Source: Neorhizobium sp. JUb45 (GTDB taxonomy: Bacteria; Pseudomonadota; Alphaproteobacteria; Rhizobiales; Rhizobiaceae). Taken from it: 64,000 nt of DNA. Below are positions 10,101-18,101 of this stretch, in pieces (position 1 is the stretch's first letter; the number at the start of each line of letters is the position of its first letter). The DNA lies in contig NZ_SLYW01000001.1 in the NCBI RefSeq assembly GCF_004343585.1, positions 1,287,453 to 1,351,452 of the forward strand, given 5' to 3'. The notes below the pieces were generated by a model, which worked only from the letters and a program-made list of their open reading frames with translations, did no database searches and was not told the DNA's origin. The position numbers and the translations under genes were made by a program.

Positions 10101-10707
10101 GCTGGCGAGCCACGATCTCGATATTCGCGGCGCCGGCAATCTGCTCGGCGAGGAACAGTCGGGTCATATCAAGGAAGTCGGTTTCGAGCTTTACCAGCAG
10201 ATGCTGGAGGAGGCTGTGGCCGAAGTGAAGGGTGACGACGAGATCACCGATACCGGCTGGTCGCCGCAGATTTCCGTCGGCATCACCGTGATGATCCCGG
10301 AAGATTATGTGCCCGACCTGCATCTGCGCATGGGCCTCTATCGCCGCCTCGGCGAACTGACGGAGCTTGCCGAAATCGACGGTTTCGGCGCCGAAATGGT
10401 CGATCGTTTCGGGCCTATGCCGAAGGAGGTGCAGAACCTCCTCAAGGTCGTTTACATCAAGTCGCTGTGCCGCAAGGCCAATGTCGAAAAGGTGGATGCC
10501 GGGCCGAAGGGCATCGTGCTGCAGTTCCGCGACAAGCAGTTCCCGAACCCGGCCAATCTCGTCGGTTTCATCGCCAAGCAGGGCACGATGGCCAAGATCC
10601 GGCCGGACCACAGCGTGTTCCTGACCCGCGACCTGCCCACGCCGGAAAAACGGCTGGTGACCGCTGCCCAGGTGATGGGCCAGATGGCCGAACTGGCCAA
10701 GGCATAA
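7168..10707 (+). CDS. mfd: Transcription-repair coupling factor Mfd
   Basis: 1179 residues, the full family length. Mfd pushes or removes RNA polymerase stalled at lesions and recruits UvrA. The N-terminal UvrB-like part contains LPAWDCLPYDRVSPSAD, and the RNA-polymerase-interaction domain begins near GSLVVHAEHGIGRFVGL (about 515). The RecG-like helicase has GDVGFGKTE, DEEQHFG, SATPIPRTLQ and GRVGRSK, and the TRCF C-terminal domain follows (LHLRMGLYRRL). The upstream overlap couples it to sdhE; a strong terminator follows. uvrA, its partner, lies in the same window. Confidence 0.97.
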   Translation: MISGFDAKKIAAGSTPLIIGNVPTGIEPLLLAEMARAGQPVAYVISDGQRMADLEQMLGFVAPEIPVLTLPAWDCLPYDRVSPSADTSARRLAALSGLIAHAKKQHPAIVLVTVNAMMQKIAPADVIESLAFSAKPGNQIRMDDIAARLERNGFDRVSTVREVGEFAVRGGILDVFVPGTEEPVRLDFFGDTLETIRSFDPASQRTTGQERSLDLNPMSEVTLTPDTISRFRKNYLSLFGAANRDDALYQAVSEGRRYAGMEHWLPLFYDRLETAFDYLRGFRIVTDHTAREAAAERSKLVIDYFEARRDSGIQGKGKGAAMQAAPYKPVSPGQLYLDGKSFAAGLDEAGAIRLTPFNEMDSEGRKVLSLDAHAGPRWAKTQAETQSETPERDADSEAGRVNVFDLVVKHIADKRAEGDKVLITGWSAGSLDRLLQVLDERGLKRIRQIEKLDDLKKLEKGEAAAAVMSLEAGFETGDLVVIGEQDILGDRMVRRGKRRKRGAEFLTEVAGLDEGSLVVHAEHGIGRFVGLVTIEAAGAPRACLELHYADAAKLFLPVENIDILSRYGSDAAEAQLDKLGGGAWQARKAKLKKRLLDMADALIRIAATRITRRAPVLATPEGLYDEFAARFPYDETEDQAGAIDSVREDLAAGRPMDRLVCGDVGFGKTEVALRAAFFAAMNGAQVAVVVPTTLLARQHYRTFTERFRGLPIKLAQASRLVTAKELAQTKKDVADGKVDIVVGTHALLGTGIQFANLALLIIDEEQHFGVKHKERLKELKSDVHVLTLSATPIPRTLQLAMTGVRELSLITTPPVDRMAVRTFISPFDPLVIRETLMREHYRGGQSFYVCPRLADLPEIEAFLRSDVPELKVAVAHGQMAAGDLEDIMNAFYDGKYDVLLSTTIVESGLDVPTANTLIVHRADMFGLAQLYQLRGRVGRSKVRAFALFTLPVNKQLTTMAERRLKVLQSLDTLGAGFQLASHDLDIRGAGNLLGEEQSGHIKEVGFELYQQMLEEAVAEVKGDDEITDTGWSPQISVGITVMIPEDYVPDLHLRMGLYRRLGELTELAEIDGFGAEMVDRFGPMPKEVQNLLKVVYIKSLCRKANVEKVDAGPKGIVLQFRDKQFPNPANLVGFIAKQGTMAKIRPDHSVFLTRDLPTPEKRLVTAAQVMGQMAELAKA

Positions 10708-10739
10708 AAAATCCCCGGGTTTGTCGCCCGGGGATTTTT
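10708..10739. terminator. Terminator between mfd and the EamA transporter gene
   Basis: Eleven-base arms (10709-10719 and 10727-10737) pair around a seven-base loop, with T's on the plus side and A's before it. The near-symmetric shape suits termination of mfd and, more weakly, of the convergent minus-strand gene. Confidence 0.88.
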
Positions 10740-10759
10740 CGTTTCAGCTGTGTTTCGAT

Positions 10760-11710
10760 TTATTTCTGCTCGGTCGGTTCTTCCGGCGAAACCATCGCGG
10801 CGGCCTGCGCATCCGTGCCGATCGATGGCGGCAGCGGCGTGCCACGCACGCGTTCGCGCACCAGCGTCAGCAGGCCGGAGCCGACGATCAACAGAATGCC
10901 TATCATCATCGGCAGGTCGATATGATCGCCGAAGACAAGATAACCGAACAGTACCGCCCAGAGCATCTGGCTGTATTGCGTCGGGCCGATCAGTGTGGCG
11001 GGGGCATAGGCGGCCGCATACATCAACAGGATGGCGGCGATGGCGGCAAAACCGCCGTATCCGGCAAGCCAGACCCATTGCATGGCCGTGGGCACCTGGA
11101 AACCGGGAATGGCCAGCGCGCCGCAGACGACCAGCGTGCCGAGAACGCCGGCGCCATAAAGCGAAATATTCTTCTCCGACGGTCCCATAGCGCGAAAGAT
11201 GACGATCGAGATGGCGCCGCTCAAACCGCCGAACACGGCGCCGAGATGGCCGATCGAAAGCTCGCGAAAGCCCGGTCGCAGCACGATCATCACTCCGACG
11301 AAACCAATGATGACGGCGCCCCAGCGGCGAAATCCGACCTGTTCCTTGAGGAAAACCACCGACATGATGGTGACGAAGGACGGCAGCAGAAAGATCAGCG
11401 CAAAGGCCTCCGCCATCGACAGATGGGTGAAGGCGGTGACGCTGCCGATCGTGCCGCCGGCCTGGGCTGCAAAACGCAGGATCCACAGCGGTCGGTTGGT
11501 GGTGGCAAACACATCGGTCCAGCGGTCGCCCGGCTTCATGATGAAGGGCAGGGCCATGGCACCGAAAATGGCACCGAGGAACGAGGCCTGATAGGGGCTG
11601 AGCGTACCTTCCAGCAATTTGACGCTGGCGTCGCTGAATGCATAGGCGGCAAAGGAGGCGAAGGCGATCAGGACGCCCTTGAGAGCATGGTCTTTCGAAA
11701 CAGTGGTCAT
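10760..11710 (-). CDS. EamA/DMT-superfamily transporter
   Basis: 316 residues with about ten predicted transmembrane helices in two homologous halves, as in EamA (DUF6) drug/metabolite exporters. Recognisable stretches are ALKGVLIAFASFAAYAFSDA at the N-terminus and YSQMLWAVLFGYLVFGD in the second repeat. The C-terminus is a polar tail (SPEEPTEQK). It is encoded four bases downstream of the DsbA-family gene, probably one unit. Substrate unknown; DMT members export amino acids, purines or drugs. Confidence 0.88.
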   Translation of the reverse strand: MTTVSKDHALKGVLIAFASFAAYAFSDASVKLLEGTLSPYQASFLGAIFGAMALPFIMKPGDRWTDVFATTNRPLWILRFAAQAGGTIGSVTAFTHLSMAEAFALIFLLPSFVTIMSVVFLKEQVGFRRWGAVIIGFVGVMIVLRPGFRELSIGHLGAVFGGLSGAISIVIFRAMGPSEKNISLYGAGVLGTLVVCGALAIPGFQVPTAMQWVWLAGYGGFAAIAAILLMYAAAYAPATLIGPTQYSQMLWAVLFGYLVFGDHIDLPMMIGILLIVGSGLLTLVRERVRGTPLPPSIGTDAQAAAMVSPEEPTEQK

Positions 11711-11714
11711 GGTC

Positions 11715-12386
11715 TTAGTTCATCGCCTTGCGGGCTTCGGCCTTGGCAGCCGCGATTTCGCGGAATGCGTTGGCAAGCACATCCGGGGTCTGGGCACCGC
11801 TTACCGCATATTGCTGGTCGATGATGAAGAACGGCACGCCGGTCACGCCCATGTCCTTGGCAGCAGTGATTTCCGCCTGCACCGTGTCCTTGTCGGCATC
11901 GGTGCCAAGCAGGTTTTCGATGACCTTGCGGTCGAGGCCCGATTGTTCTGCTATGTCGAGAAGAACGGCCTGATCGCCGACATTCTTGCCTTCCTCGAAG
12001 TTGGCCTTGAAGAGCGCGGTCGCTACCTTGTCCTGAAGCTCGCGGCCTTCCATCATCGCCCAGTGCATGAGGCGGTGGGCATCGAGCGTGTTCGGGCCGA
12101 TCTTGATGGCGGCGAAATCGAAATTGATGCCGATTTCCTTGCCGAATTCGCGCAGACGGTCATGGGCCTGTTTGACGGCGTCTTCGCCACCCAGCTTTTC
12201 CGCCACGTATTTGTGATGATCGACGCCTTCCGCCGGAATGTCCGGGTTGAGCTGGTAGGGACGCCAGTTGACGTCGATGCCGACCTCATCCTGAACTTCG
12301 GCAATGGCCAGCTCGAGCCTTGCCTTGCCGAGATAACACCATGGGCAGACGACGTCCGAAACGAGGTCGATAGTGAGCCGTTCCAT
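11715..12386 (-). CDS. DsbA-family oxidoreductase (FrnE-like)
   Basis: 223 residues. The thioredoxin-fold active site VVCPWCYLGK sits at residues 12-21 (Cys14 and Cys17), followed by the long helical insertion of 2-hydroxychromene-2-carboxylate isomerase/FrnE-type proteins and the cis-Pro loop GVTGVPFFIID near 180. There is no signal peptide, so it acts in the cytoplasm. FrnE homologues are dithiol oxidoreductases connected with oxidative stress. It precedes the EamA gene on the same strand by four bases. Confidence 0.9.
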   Translation of the reverse strand: MERLTIDLVSDVVCPWCYLGKARLELAIAEVQDEVGIDVNWRPYQLNPDIPAEGVDHHKYVAEKLGGEDAVKQAHDRLREFGKEIGINFDFAAIKIGPNTLDAHRLMHWAMMEGRELQDKVATALFKANFEEGKNVGDQAVLLDIAEQSGLDRKVIENLLGTDADKDTVQAEITAAKDMGVTGVPFFIIDQQYAVSGAQTPDVLANAFREIAAAKAEARKAMN

Positions 12387-12438
12387 CCGGAACTCCTTAT
12401 GTCAGAACAGCCGCCGGGAGGAGGCGGCAGGATTTCAA

Positions 12439-14259
12439 TTATTGTACGCGGGCGTCCCACCAGGTGGAAAACTGGTAGCCGTAAAGCGGCAACGCCTGCG
12501 GACGATCGATACGTTTCCAGCGCGCCACCCATTGCTGCGGGATATGGTAAAGCGGCACCAGATAATGGCCGGAAAGAAGCAGGCGATCGAAGGCGCGTAC
12601 GGAGGCCTGAAAGTCTTCCTTGTTGCGGGCAAGCCGCATGGCATCCATGATCCGGTCCAGATCGGCATCATCCGTTCCGGCAAAATTGAAGCTGCCCGGA
12701 GACTTGGCGGCCACCGAGCCCCAGCGTCCGACCTGCTCGATACCCGGCGATAACGACGATGGGTAGGACTTTACGATGACATCATAGTCAAAGCTGCCAG
12801 AGCGGCTCTGATATTGCGAATCATCGACGGTGCGGATCGTCATGGCGACACCGATCAGCCGCAGGCTGCGCTGATAGGCAATCGCCAGCTTTTCCTGATC
12901 CTGCGTTTGCGTCATCACCTCGAAAGCAAGCTGGCGGCCTTTTTTATCGACCATGCGGCGGTTGCGGATCGTGTATCCGGCTTCCTGCAGCAGATCGACT
13001 GCCTTTTTCAGGACGGTGCGGTCACCGCCCGTGCCGTCGGTCTTCGGCAGGCGATAGCTGCCATCGAGGATATCGGGTTCGATCCGATCCTTCGCCTTGC
13101 CGAGAAGAGCGATCTCGCGTTCGTCGGCCGGATTACCGAGCGCCGAGAGCGGCGAATTCTGCCAGAAACTTTCCGTACGCGTATAGGCGCCATCGAAGAG
13201 GTTCTTGTTGGCCCATTCGAAATCGAAGGCCAGCGAGAGGGCCGCACGGACACGAACGTCGGCAAACAATGGCCGGCGGACATTGAAGGCAAAGCCGAGC
13301 ATGCCGGTCGGCAGTTGCGGCTGGAAGGCGTCCTTGACGATGCTGCCATTGTTGACGGCCGGGAAATCGTAGGCGCGTGTCCAGTGCGTGGGGCTGCCAT
13401 CAGGATAGACATCGATCGCACCCTTCTTGAAGGCTTCGAACAGGGTGTTGTCCTGCAGAAAATATTCGATGGCGATCTGGTCGTAATTGTCGAAGCCAAC
13501 CTTCGAGGGGATGTCCTTGCCCCAATAGTCGGGATTGCGCTCGTAAACGATGCGCTCGCCCGGCGAAATGGATTTCACGCGGTAGGGACCGGAGCCGATC
13601 GGTGGTTTCAGCGTGGATTGTTCGAACGTGTCCACGTCGATGGCGTGTTTCGGCAGGATTGGCGTGGCAGTGGCCAGAATGAGCGGTGTCTCGCGCGTGG
13701 CCTTGTCGTTGAAGGTGAAGCGAACACCGTGCTCGCCGACCTTTTCCATCTTCTCTACCGAGTTCAGGCGCAGGGAAAACGGAATGCGGCCCTTGTCGCG
13801 CAGCACCTCGAAGGAAAAGATCACGTCGTCCTGTGTGACAGGCTGGCCGTCTGACCACTTTGCCTTCGGATTGAGATTGAACTGCACAAAGGTTCTGTCG
13901 TTGTCCCATTCGACGCTTTCGGCGAGAAAACCATACAGCGTGAAAGGCTCGTCGCTGGATCGCGTCATCAGTGATTCGTAGATGAGATTGCCGAAAGACG
14001 GATCCCAGACCCCGCGTGCGGTGGTGCGGATGCTTTTCAGGTTGAAAGGATTGAGGCTGTCATAGGTGCCGACAACGCCATAAGTGATGCGCCCGCCCTT
14101 TTTCACATTTGGATTGACGTAGGGAAAATGTGTATAGTCACTGGCGAGCGCCGGCTGCCCATGCATGGCTATACCGTGCAGCGGTTCCGCACTTGCTGTA
14201 CCGGCCAGCAAGAAGACAAGAAGTATGGCTGACGGTCTGCGCATGCGGGCGGCTTTCAT
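12439..14259 (-). CDS. Family 5 extracellular solute-binding protein (YejA-like)
   Basis: About 606 residues. The N-terminus after the chosen ATG contains the signal peptide MRRPSAILLVFLLAGTASAE. The first half carries SBP family 5 landmarks (GGRITYGVVGTYDSLNPF; LNPKAKWSDGQPVTQDDVIFS). Family 5 proteins bind oligopeptides; the length and motifs are closest to YejA, the binding protein of the YejABEF microcin C/oligopeptide importer. No permease or ATPase gene is adjacent. The start is uncertain (14259 or 14244); an open frame to 14406 has no signal peptide at its start. Confidence 0.85.
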   Translation of the reverse strand: MKAARMRRPSAILLVFLLAGTASAEPLHGIAMHGQPALASDYTHFPYVNPNVKKGGRITYGVVGTYDSLNPFNLKSIRTTARGVWDPSFGNLIYESLMTRSSDEPFTLYGFLAESVEWDNDRTFVQFNLNPKAKWSDGQPVTQDDVIFSFEVLRDKGRIPFSLRLNSVEKMEKVGEHGVRFTFNDKATRETPLILATATPILPKHAIDVDTFEQSTLKPPIGSGPYRVKSISPGERIVYERNPDYWGKDIPSKVGFDNYDQIAIEYFLQDNTLFEAFKKGAIDVYPDGSPTHWTRAYDFPAVNNGSIVKDAFQPQLPTGMLGFAFNVRRPLFADVRVRAALSLAFDFEWANKNLFDGAYTRTESFWQNSPLSALGNPADEREIALLGKAKDRIEPDILDGSYRLPKTDGTGGDRTVLKKAVDLLQEAGYTIRNRRMVDKKGRQLAFEVMTQTQDQEKLAIAYQRSLRLIGVAMTIRTVDDSQYQSRSGSFDYDVIVKSYPSSLSPGIEQVGRWGSVAAKSPGSFNFAGTDDADLDRIMDAMRLARNKEDFQASVRAFDRLLLSGHYLVPLYHIPQQWVARWKRIDRPQALPLYGYQFSTWWDARVQ

Positions 14260-14517
14260 TCGAAGATGATGCTTTATGATTCTGCGCAAAATAGACCATG
14301 CTTGTGGCGGAAACCAAATCAAACACCGCGGAAATAAAGGTTGATACGAAGAAAATTCTCGCGGGCACTGGATATCGCTGAAGCTGCGATGTAACAGGTT
14401 GCTCAACGCGGGGGGTCATTCAAATGCCTCATTTGACCGACAGGTGAACGCAGGAAGGCAACCCGATATCGAGCGGCATCGTCGCTCTCGGACGGATTTC
14501 AGGAGACGGATTTCGTT

Positions 14518-15153
14518 ATGACGCTTAACGCAAACAACATCACGCGGGCCCTTTCGGCTCTGGCTCTGACGGTCGGCACGGCTGCAGTTCCTTTCGCCGC
14601 TTCCGCTCAGCAGGCCGCACCGGCCGGCCCGGCTCCGGGCCAGTGGTACAAGACCTGCGCCAAGCAGGGCGAAAACGACCTCTGCGTCGTCCAGAACGTC
14701 CAGCTCGCCCAGAACGGTCAGCTCATCACCGCCGTTGGCCTGATGACGCTGCAGGGCAAGGAAACTCGCAAGATCATGCAGGTTTCGGTTCCGACCGCAC
14801 GCCTGCTGCCTCCGGGCATCACCATGCAGATCGATGGCGGCAAGGGCCAGAAGATGGATTACACCGTCTGCCTGCCGGACAAGTGCATTGCCGAAGCACC
14901 GCTGACGGATGCCAACCTCGCCGCCCTCAAGAAGGGTACCGAAGTTGTCTTCACCTCGGTGAACTTCCGTCGCGCGCCGAACCCGATCAAGATCACGCTT
15001 TCCGGTTTCACCGGCGTTTTCGATGGCCCGGCGATTTCTGAATCGCAGGTTGCCGAAAGCCAGCGTTCGCTGCAGGAAGGCATGCAGAAGAAGGCTGAAG
15101 AGACCCGCAAGAAGCTTGAGGACGCGCAGAACGCGGCCAAGCAGGGTCAGTAA
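14518..15153 (+). CDS. Invasion-associated locus B (IalB) family protein
   Basis: 211 residues with a cleavable signal peptide (about 1-32, ending AASAQQ) and a beta-rich domain containing GQWYKTCAKQGENDLCVVQN and VDGGKGQ-like turns; paired cysteines suggest a periplasmic disulfide protein. The tail (about 175-211) is a charged helix (EGMQKKAEETRKKLEDA). The IalB family was named from Bartonella erythrocyte invasion but is widespread in non-pathogenic rhizobia, where its role is unclear. It is a single-gene unit with its own terminator. Confidence 0.87.
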   Translation: MTLNANNITRALSALALTVGTAAVPFAASAQQAAPAGPAPGQWYKTCAKQGENDLCVVQNVQLAQNGQLITAVGLMTLQGKETRKIMQVSVPTARLLPPGITMQIDGGKGQKMDYTVCLPDKCIAEAPLTDANLAALKKGTEVVFTSVNFRRAPNPIKITLSGFTGVFDGPAISESQVAESQRSLQEGMQKKAEETRKKLEDAQNAAKQGQ

Positions 15154-15189
15154 TCTTCTGGCATCGCATGATGTCGAAGCGTTTATGAT

Positions 15190-15221
15190 AAAGGGGCGTC
15201 CTCGCGGGCGCCTCTTTTTTT
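15190..15221 (+). terminator. Terminator of the IalB-family gene
   Basis: The stem AGGGGCG/CGCCTCT closes a GC-rich loop and is followed by a run of seven T's, 37 bases after the stop codon. Confidence 0.8.
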
Positions 15222-15239
15222 GTCTCCAAAGCACGTCGC

Positions 15240-15415
15240 AGCTAATTTGCATCATTCTGTTGGCTTAGGCGGCCCGCGTAAGCCCCCCCCGAGGGGCTGG
15301 GCATTTTTCCGCCAGGATCAGAGGCGATCGGCTCGAACCTACCGGAAGGCATGCACTTCGCCGATCACCTCTGCCCTGACGAAAACCTGCTCCGGCAGAA
15401 TGGTGCAAATTAGCT
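15240..15415. repeat. Nested palindromic intergenic element
   Basis: Outer arms at 15240-15263 and 15392-15415 are inverted repeats of each other (24 bases, three mismatches). Inside lie a C-run/G-run hairpin (15282-15298) and a second inverted pair at 15319-15332 and 15360-15373 (one mismatch). No convincing ORF spans it. The layout, with terminal inverted repeats around internal hairpins in 176 bp, resembles rhizobial intergenic mosaic or MITE-like elements. I cannot show copies elsewhere from this window. Confidence 0.65.
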
Positions 15416-15883
15416 CAAACGTTCTCTAGCACTTGGCAACGTACGGCCTCACATCGTGTGATGCCACGCCATAGATGATGCTGAAGCAACGCGCAGGGTA
15501 TATTTACCCAGCACTCTATAATCGGATGCATTTTTCAGATTTAACGATTTGTTCTCCATCTCGTCCCGCCTGCGCAGGATGAACATAGTGGAGCACTAGA
15601 AAAATCAGGTTTGACCTAAGCGCAGAACGTAGTAGCGTCATGAAGTAGAGCTTATCTATAGTCTTTATCGCAACCATAAGCTGCTATGCCATTGTTTATC
15701 ATACCATTGCGCGAAGCATTTCCAAATCTTTACTGAATCTACATTAAGTTTCCCTGAAACAACAGGGTGGCACTAACCTCGTTTACGCTAAATAAGTATT
15801 TTACGAGTGAATGTGGCCTTTCGAAGTTGCTGAATAAGTAACATATCGGTACAACACTCCCCAATCGGAAAAAAGGTTTTGCA
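15416..15883. other. AT-rich intergenic region, no gene seen
   Basis: Nearly 470 bases with lower GC than the neighbours, many stops in all frames and no ORF with a plausible start site. It presumably carries the promoter of the coiled-coil membrane protein gene at 15884, but I cannot fix a promoter. Confidence 0.5.
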
Positions 15884-16771
15884 GTGCGTACTCGTTGGGA
15901 TGAAGTAGAAGAAGTCGAGGGCGGCGCCCATCAATTTCTGGGATTCAGCGCGGTCACCTGGAGCATGGCCGTGCCTGTTGCGTTTATCGCAGGTGCCGCA
16001 GTCATGAGCTTCTTCGATCAACGTCGGCCGGAAACCGCAGCGTTGGCGATCCCGGCTCCGGTTGCCAATGAAAATGCGAAGAACGGTGTCGTTTCTCGCT
16101 CCGTGACCGAGACAAACAGGTGGGAAGAGGAGGCACGTCAAGCCGCCTCTAAAGCCGCCGAACTGCAGATGCAGGTCGAGGCACTTCGCGATCAGGTGAG
16201 TGATGAATCCCGCCGCCGCGCTCAGGCAGAGCAGGCGGCGGAGCAAACCGCGACCGCACTCGAAAGAATTCGGCAGCAACCCGAGCCTGCGGCGAACCGC
16301 GTGGCAACGGCCGTGACCGTATCCGAGCCGGCTCAGCCGAGCCAGGATGCGCTTTCCTACGCCGCGCCGACAAATACGTCTGCGCCGGGTTTCTCTTCCC
16401 AGACGCAAACCAGCGCGCGCCCGCAGTCATCCGCCGCCAGCGATGACTCTATTGCTCTCCAGCGGATCATCGAGGACACGGCAAGCCGTAGCGCGGCCCT
16501 GTCGGACCGCAGGGACGAGATGGAATCCGAAACGACGGCAAGCTTGTCGGATTCGCGTTCCGCCCGCGCCCCTCGCAGTGGTTCGGACGTCGAAACCGCG
16601 CTGTCCAGGGCGACAGGCCTGGATACGCTGACGGCTTCGCAGCGGAGCGGCCTGAAAGATGAATTGACGGCAGGTGCTTGCGTGACCGTGAGCCTTGAAA
16701 AGGTGTTCGGAAACCCGGTGCCCGTCGTACCACTCAGAAACCTGGTTAGGGATCTCGATAGCGATTGCTGA
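15884..16771 (+). CDS. Membrane-anchored coiled-coil protein of unknown function
   Basis: 295 residues from a GTG at 15884 with GGAAAAAAGG upstream. A single transmembrane segment (about 28-45, AVPVAFIAGAAVMSFF) follows a short cytoplasmic part. Residues 75-130 are a heptad-rich coiled coil (QMQVEALRDQVSDESRRRAQ). A long Ser/Thr/Ala/Gln-rich low-complexity linker leads to a folded tail with ACVTVSLEKVFGNPVPVV. It precedes two paralogous binding proteins on the same strand with 22 bases to the first, so it probably belongs to their unit. It could be a scaffold or partner of those proteins; I do not recognise the family. Confidence 0.75.
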   Translation: MRTRWDEVEEVEGGAHQFLGFSAVTWSMAVPVAFIAGAAVMSFFDQRRPETAALAIPAPVANENAKNGVVSRSVTETNRWEEEARQAASKAAELQMQVEALRDQVSDESRRRAQAEQAAEQTATALERIRQQPEPAANRVATAVTVSEPAQPSQDALSYAAPTNTSAPGFSSQTQTSARPQSSAASDDSIALQRIIEDTASRSAALSDRRDEMESETTASLSDSRSARAPRSGSDVETALSRATGLDTLTASQRSGLKDELTAGACVTVSLEKVFGNPVPVVPLRNLVRDLDSDC

Positions 16772-16793
16772 TCTACCGCGTCACTAAGGGGGA

Positions 16794-17825
16794 ATGTTCT
16801 TGAAGTTAGCATCACTCAATTTGTTCGCTCTGGCTGTGATCGGCAGTCTTTTGCCCGGCATGGCCCGGGCGCAAGAATCGGATCGCAACATCATGGCGTC
16901 CATGGAAGGCGGCAGTCAGACCTTGATTGCGCGCGACATCGCCGAATTGGGTAACAAATGCGGTCTCCCGCTGCATGTCGTTGATTCACACGGGTCGCTG
17001 GAAAACTTTTTCGGCGTCAGGAACCGACACAATACGCAGTTCGGCATCGTCGATAGCGATATTCTCAATTACCTCTCCGCATACCGCGGAAGCAACGATG
17101 ATGTGAAACAGGCCATTCAGGGCATGCGCATCATGTTGCCGCTCTACGATGCCGAAGTGCACGTCGTTGCACGCGCCGGCATCAACAGCCTGCAGGATCT
17201 TCGCGGCAAGCGGCTTGGCGTCGGCCAGAAGGACGGCACGGCCTACCTGACCTCGCAGCTTATTCTCGACATCCTGCGCATTCAGGTCGCTGAACGCGTT
17301 GCAGGCTCGGCCGATGAGATGATCGAACTGCTGCGCCAGGGCGAGATCGATGCGCTCTTGAAGGTGGGCAATGCCCCGATGCCGATGTTCACGGACGGAC
17401 GGCTGGACAATTCATTCCATATGGTCCCGATCACCGATGACGTTCTGCATGCCAGCTACAAGCCGGTAACGCTGGCGGCGGGCACCTATTCATTCCAGAG
17501 AGAACCCATCAAGACAATCGCTAGCAAGACGCTGCTGATGACCTATGAATATGGTTCGGAGAAGAACGCCTACTACAGAAACTCCTGCAAGGCGGTGGCT
17601 GATTTCACCAACCTGATCGTTGGCAATCTGGACGAGCTTCGCCGTGTCGGTCACCATCCGAAATGGAAGACACTCAATCTGACGGAAATCCCGAAAGGTT
17701 GGGAAGTGGGCTCCTGCGTGCGCAAGGGCCTGGAGCCGACCTATGAGGTCAGCTGCACCGAACAGGTCGATAGTGCCGATAACCAGCAGTATCTCGATCT
17801 GCTGCGCAATCGCCTGCGTCAGTAG
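16794..17825 (+). CDS. TAXI-family-like solute-binding protein, copy 1
   Basis: 343 residues with a signal peptide (about 1-26, ending MARAQE), so periplasmic. Domain landmarks of TAXI/NMT1-like binding proteins are visible: FGIVDSDILNY near 83, LQDLRGKRLGVGQKDGTAYL near 135, and DEMIELLRQGEIDAL near 172. Family members deliver small organic acids or amino acids to TRAP permeases, but no TRAP membrane subunit lies nearby. AAGGGGGA precedes the ATG. A close paralogue follows, sharing most motifs along its whole length, so the pair arose by tandem duplication. The ligand is unknown. Confidence 0.78.
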   Translation: MFLKLASLNLFALAVIGSLLPGMARAQESDRNIMASMEGGSQTLIARDIAELGNKCGLPLHVVDSHGSLENFFGVRNRHNTQFGIVDSDILNYLSAYRGSNDDVKQAIQGMRIMLPLYDAEVHVVARAGINSLQDLRGKRLGVGQKDGTAYLTSQLILDILRIQVAERVAGSADEMIELLRQGEIDALLKVGNAPMPMFTDGRLDNSFHMVPITDDVLHASYKPVTLAAGTYSFQREPIKTIASKTLLMTYEYGSEKNAYYRNSCKAVADFTNLIVGNLDELRRVGHHPKWKTLNLTEIPKGWEVGSCVRKGLEPTYEVSCTEQVDSADNQQYLDLLRNRLRQ

Positions 17826-17850
17826 ACGCTCCGTATAGTTTTGAAGCGGC

Positions 17851-17887
17851 AAAGGCCGGTGCCCGTTTCTGAAGGCGCCGGCCTTTC
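17851..17887 (+). terminator. Hairpin between the two TAXI-like genes
   Basis: A 13-base arm beginning AAAGGCCGG pairs with its inverted copy ending CCGGCCTTT (one G-T pair) around a roughly ten-base loop. T's after it are few, so it may attenuate rather than fully stop transcription into the second paralogue. Confidence 0.65.
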
Positions 17888-18101
17888 TCAGATACGCATC
17901 GGCATTGTCATGCAGTCGACCGGGAACGGGCGCAAGTGAGATTGGCAGGTCATACCTGCCCGCGGGAATACGACGCAACGAGCGCCTACTCCGCTGCGAC
18001 ACTACGTCAAAAAGGAATGACCGTGACGGGGCGCCGGACGTGACCGCGCCAAGGACTGCAATGACGGCAACGGAAACAATAGGAAAATTACGAGGACTCC
18101 C

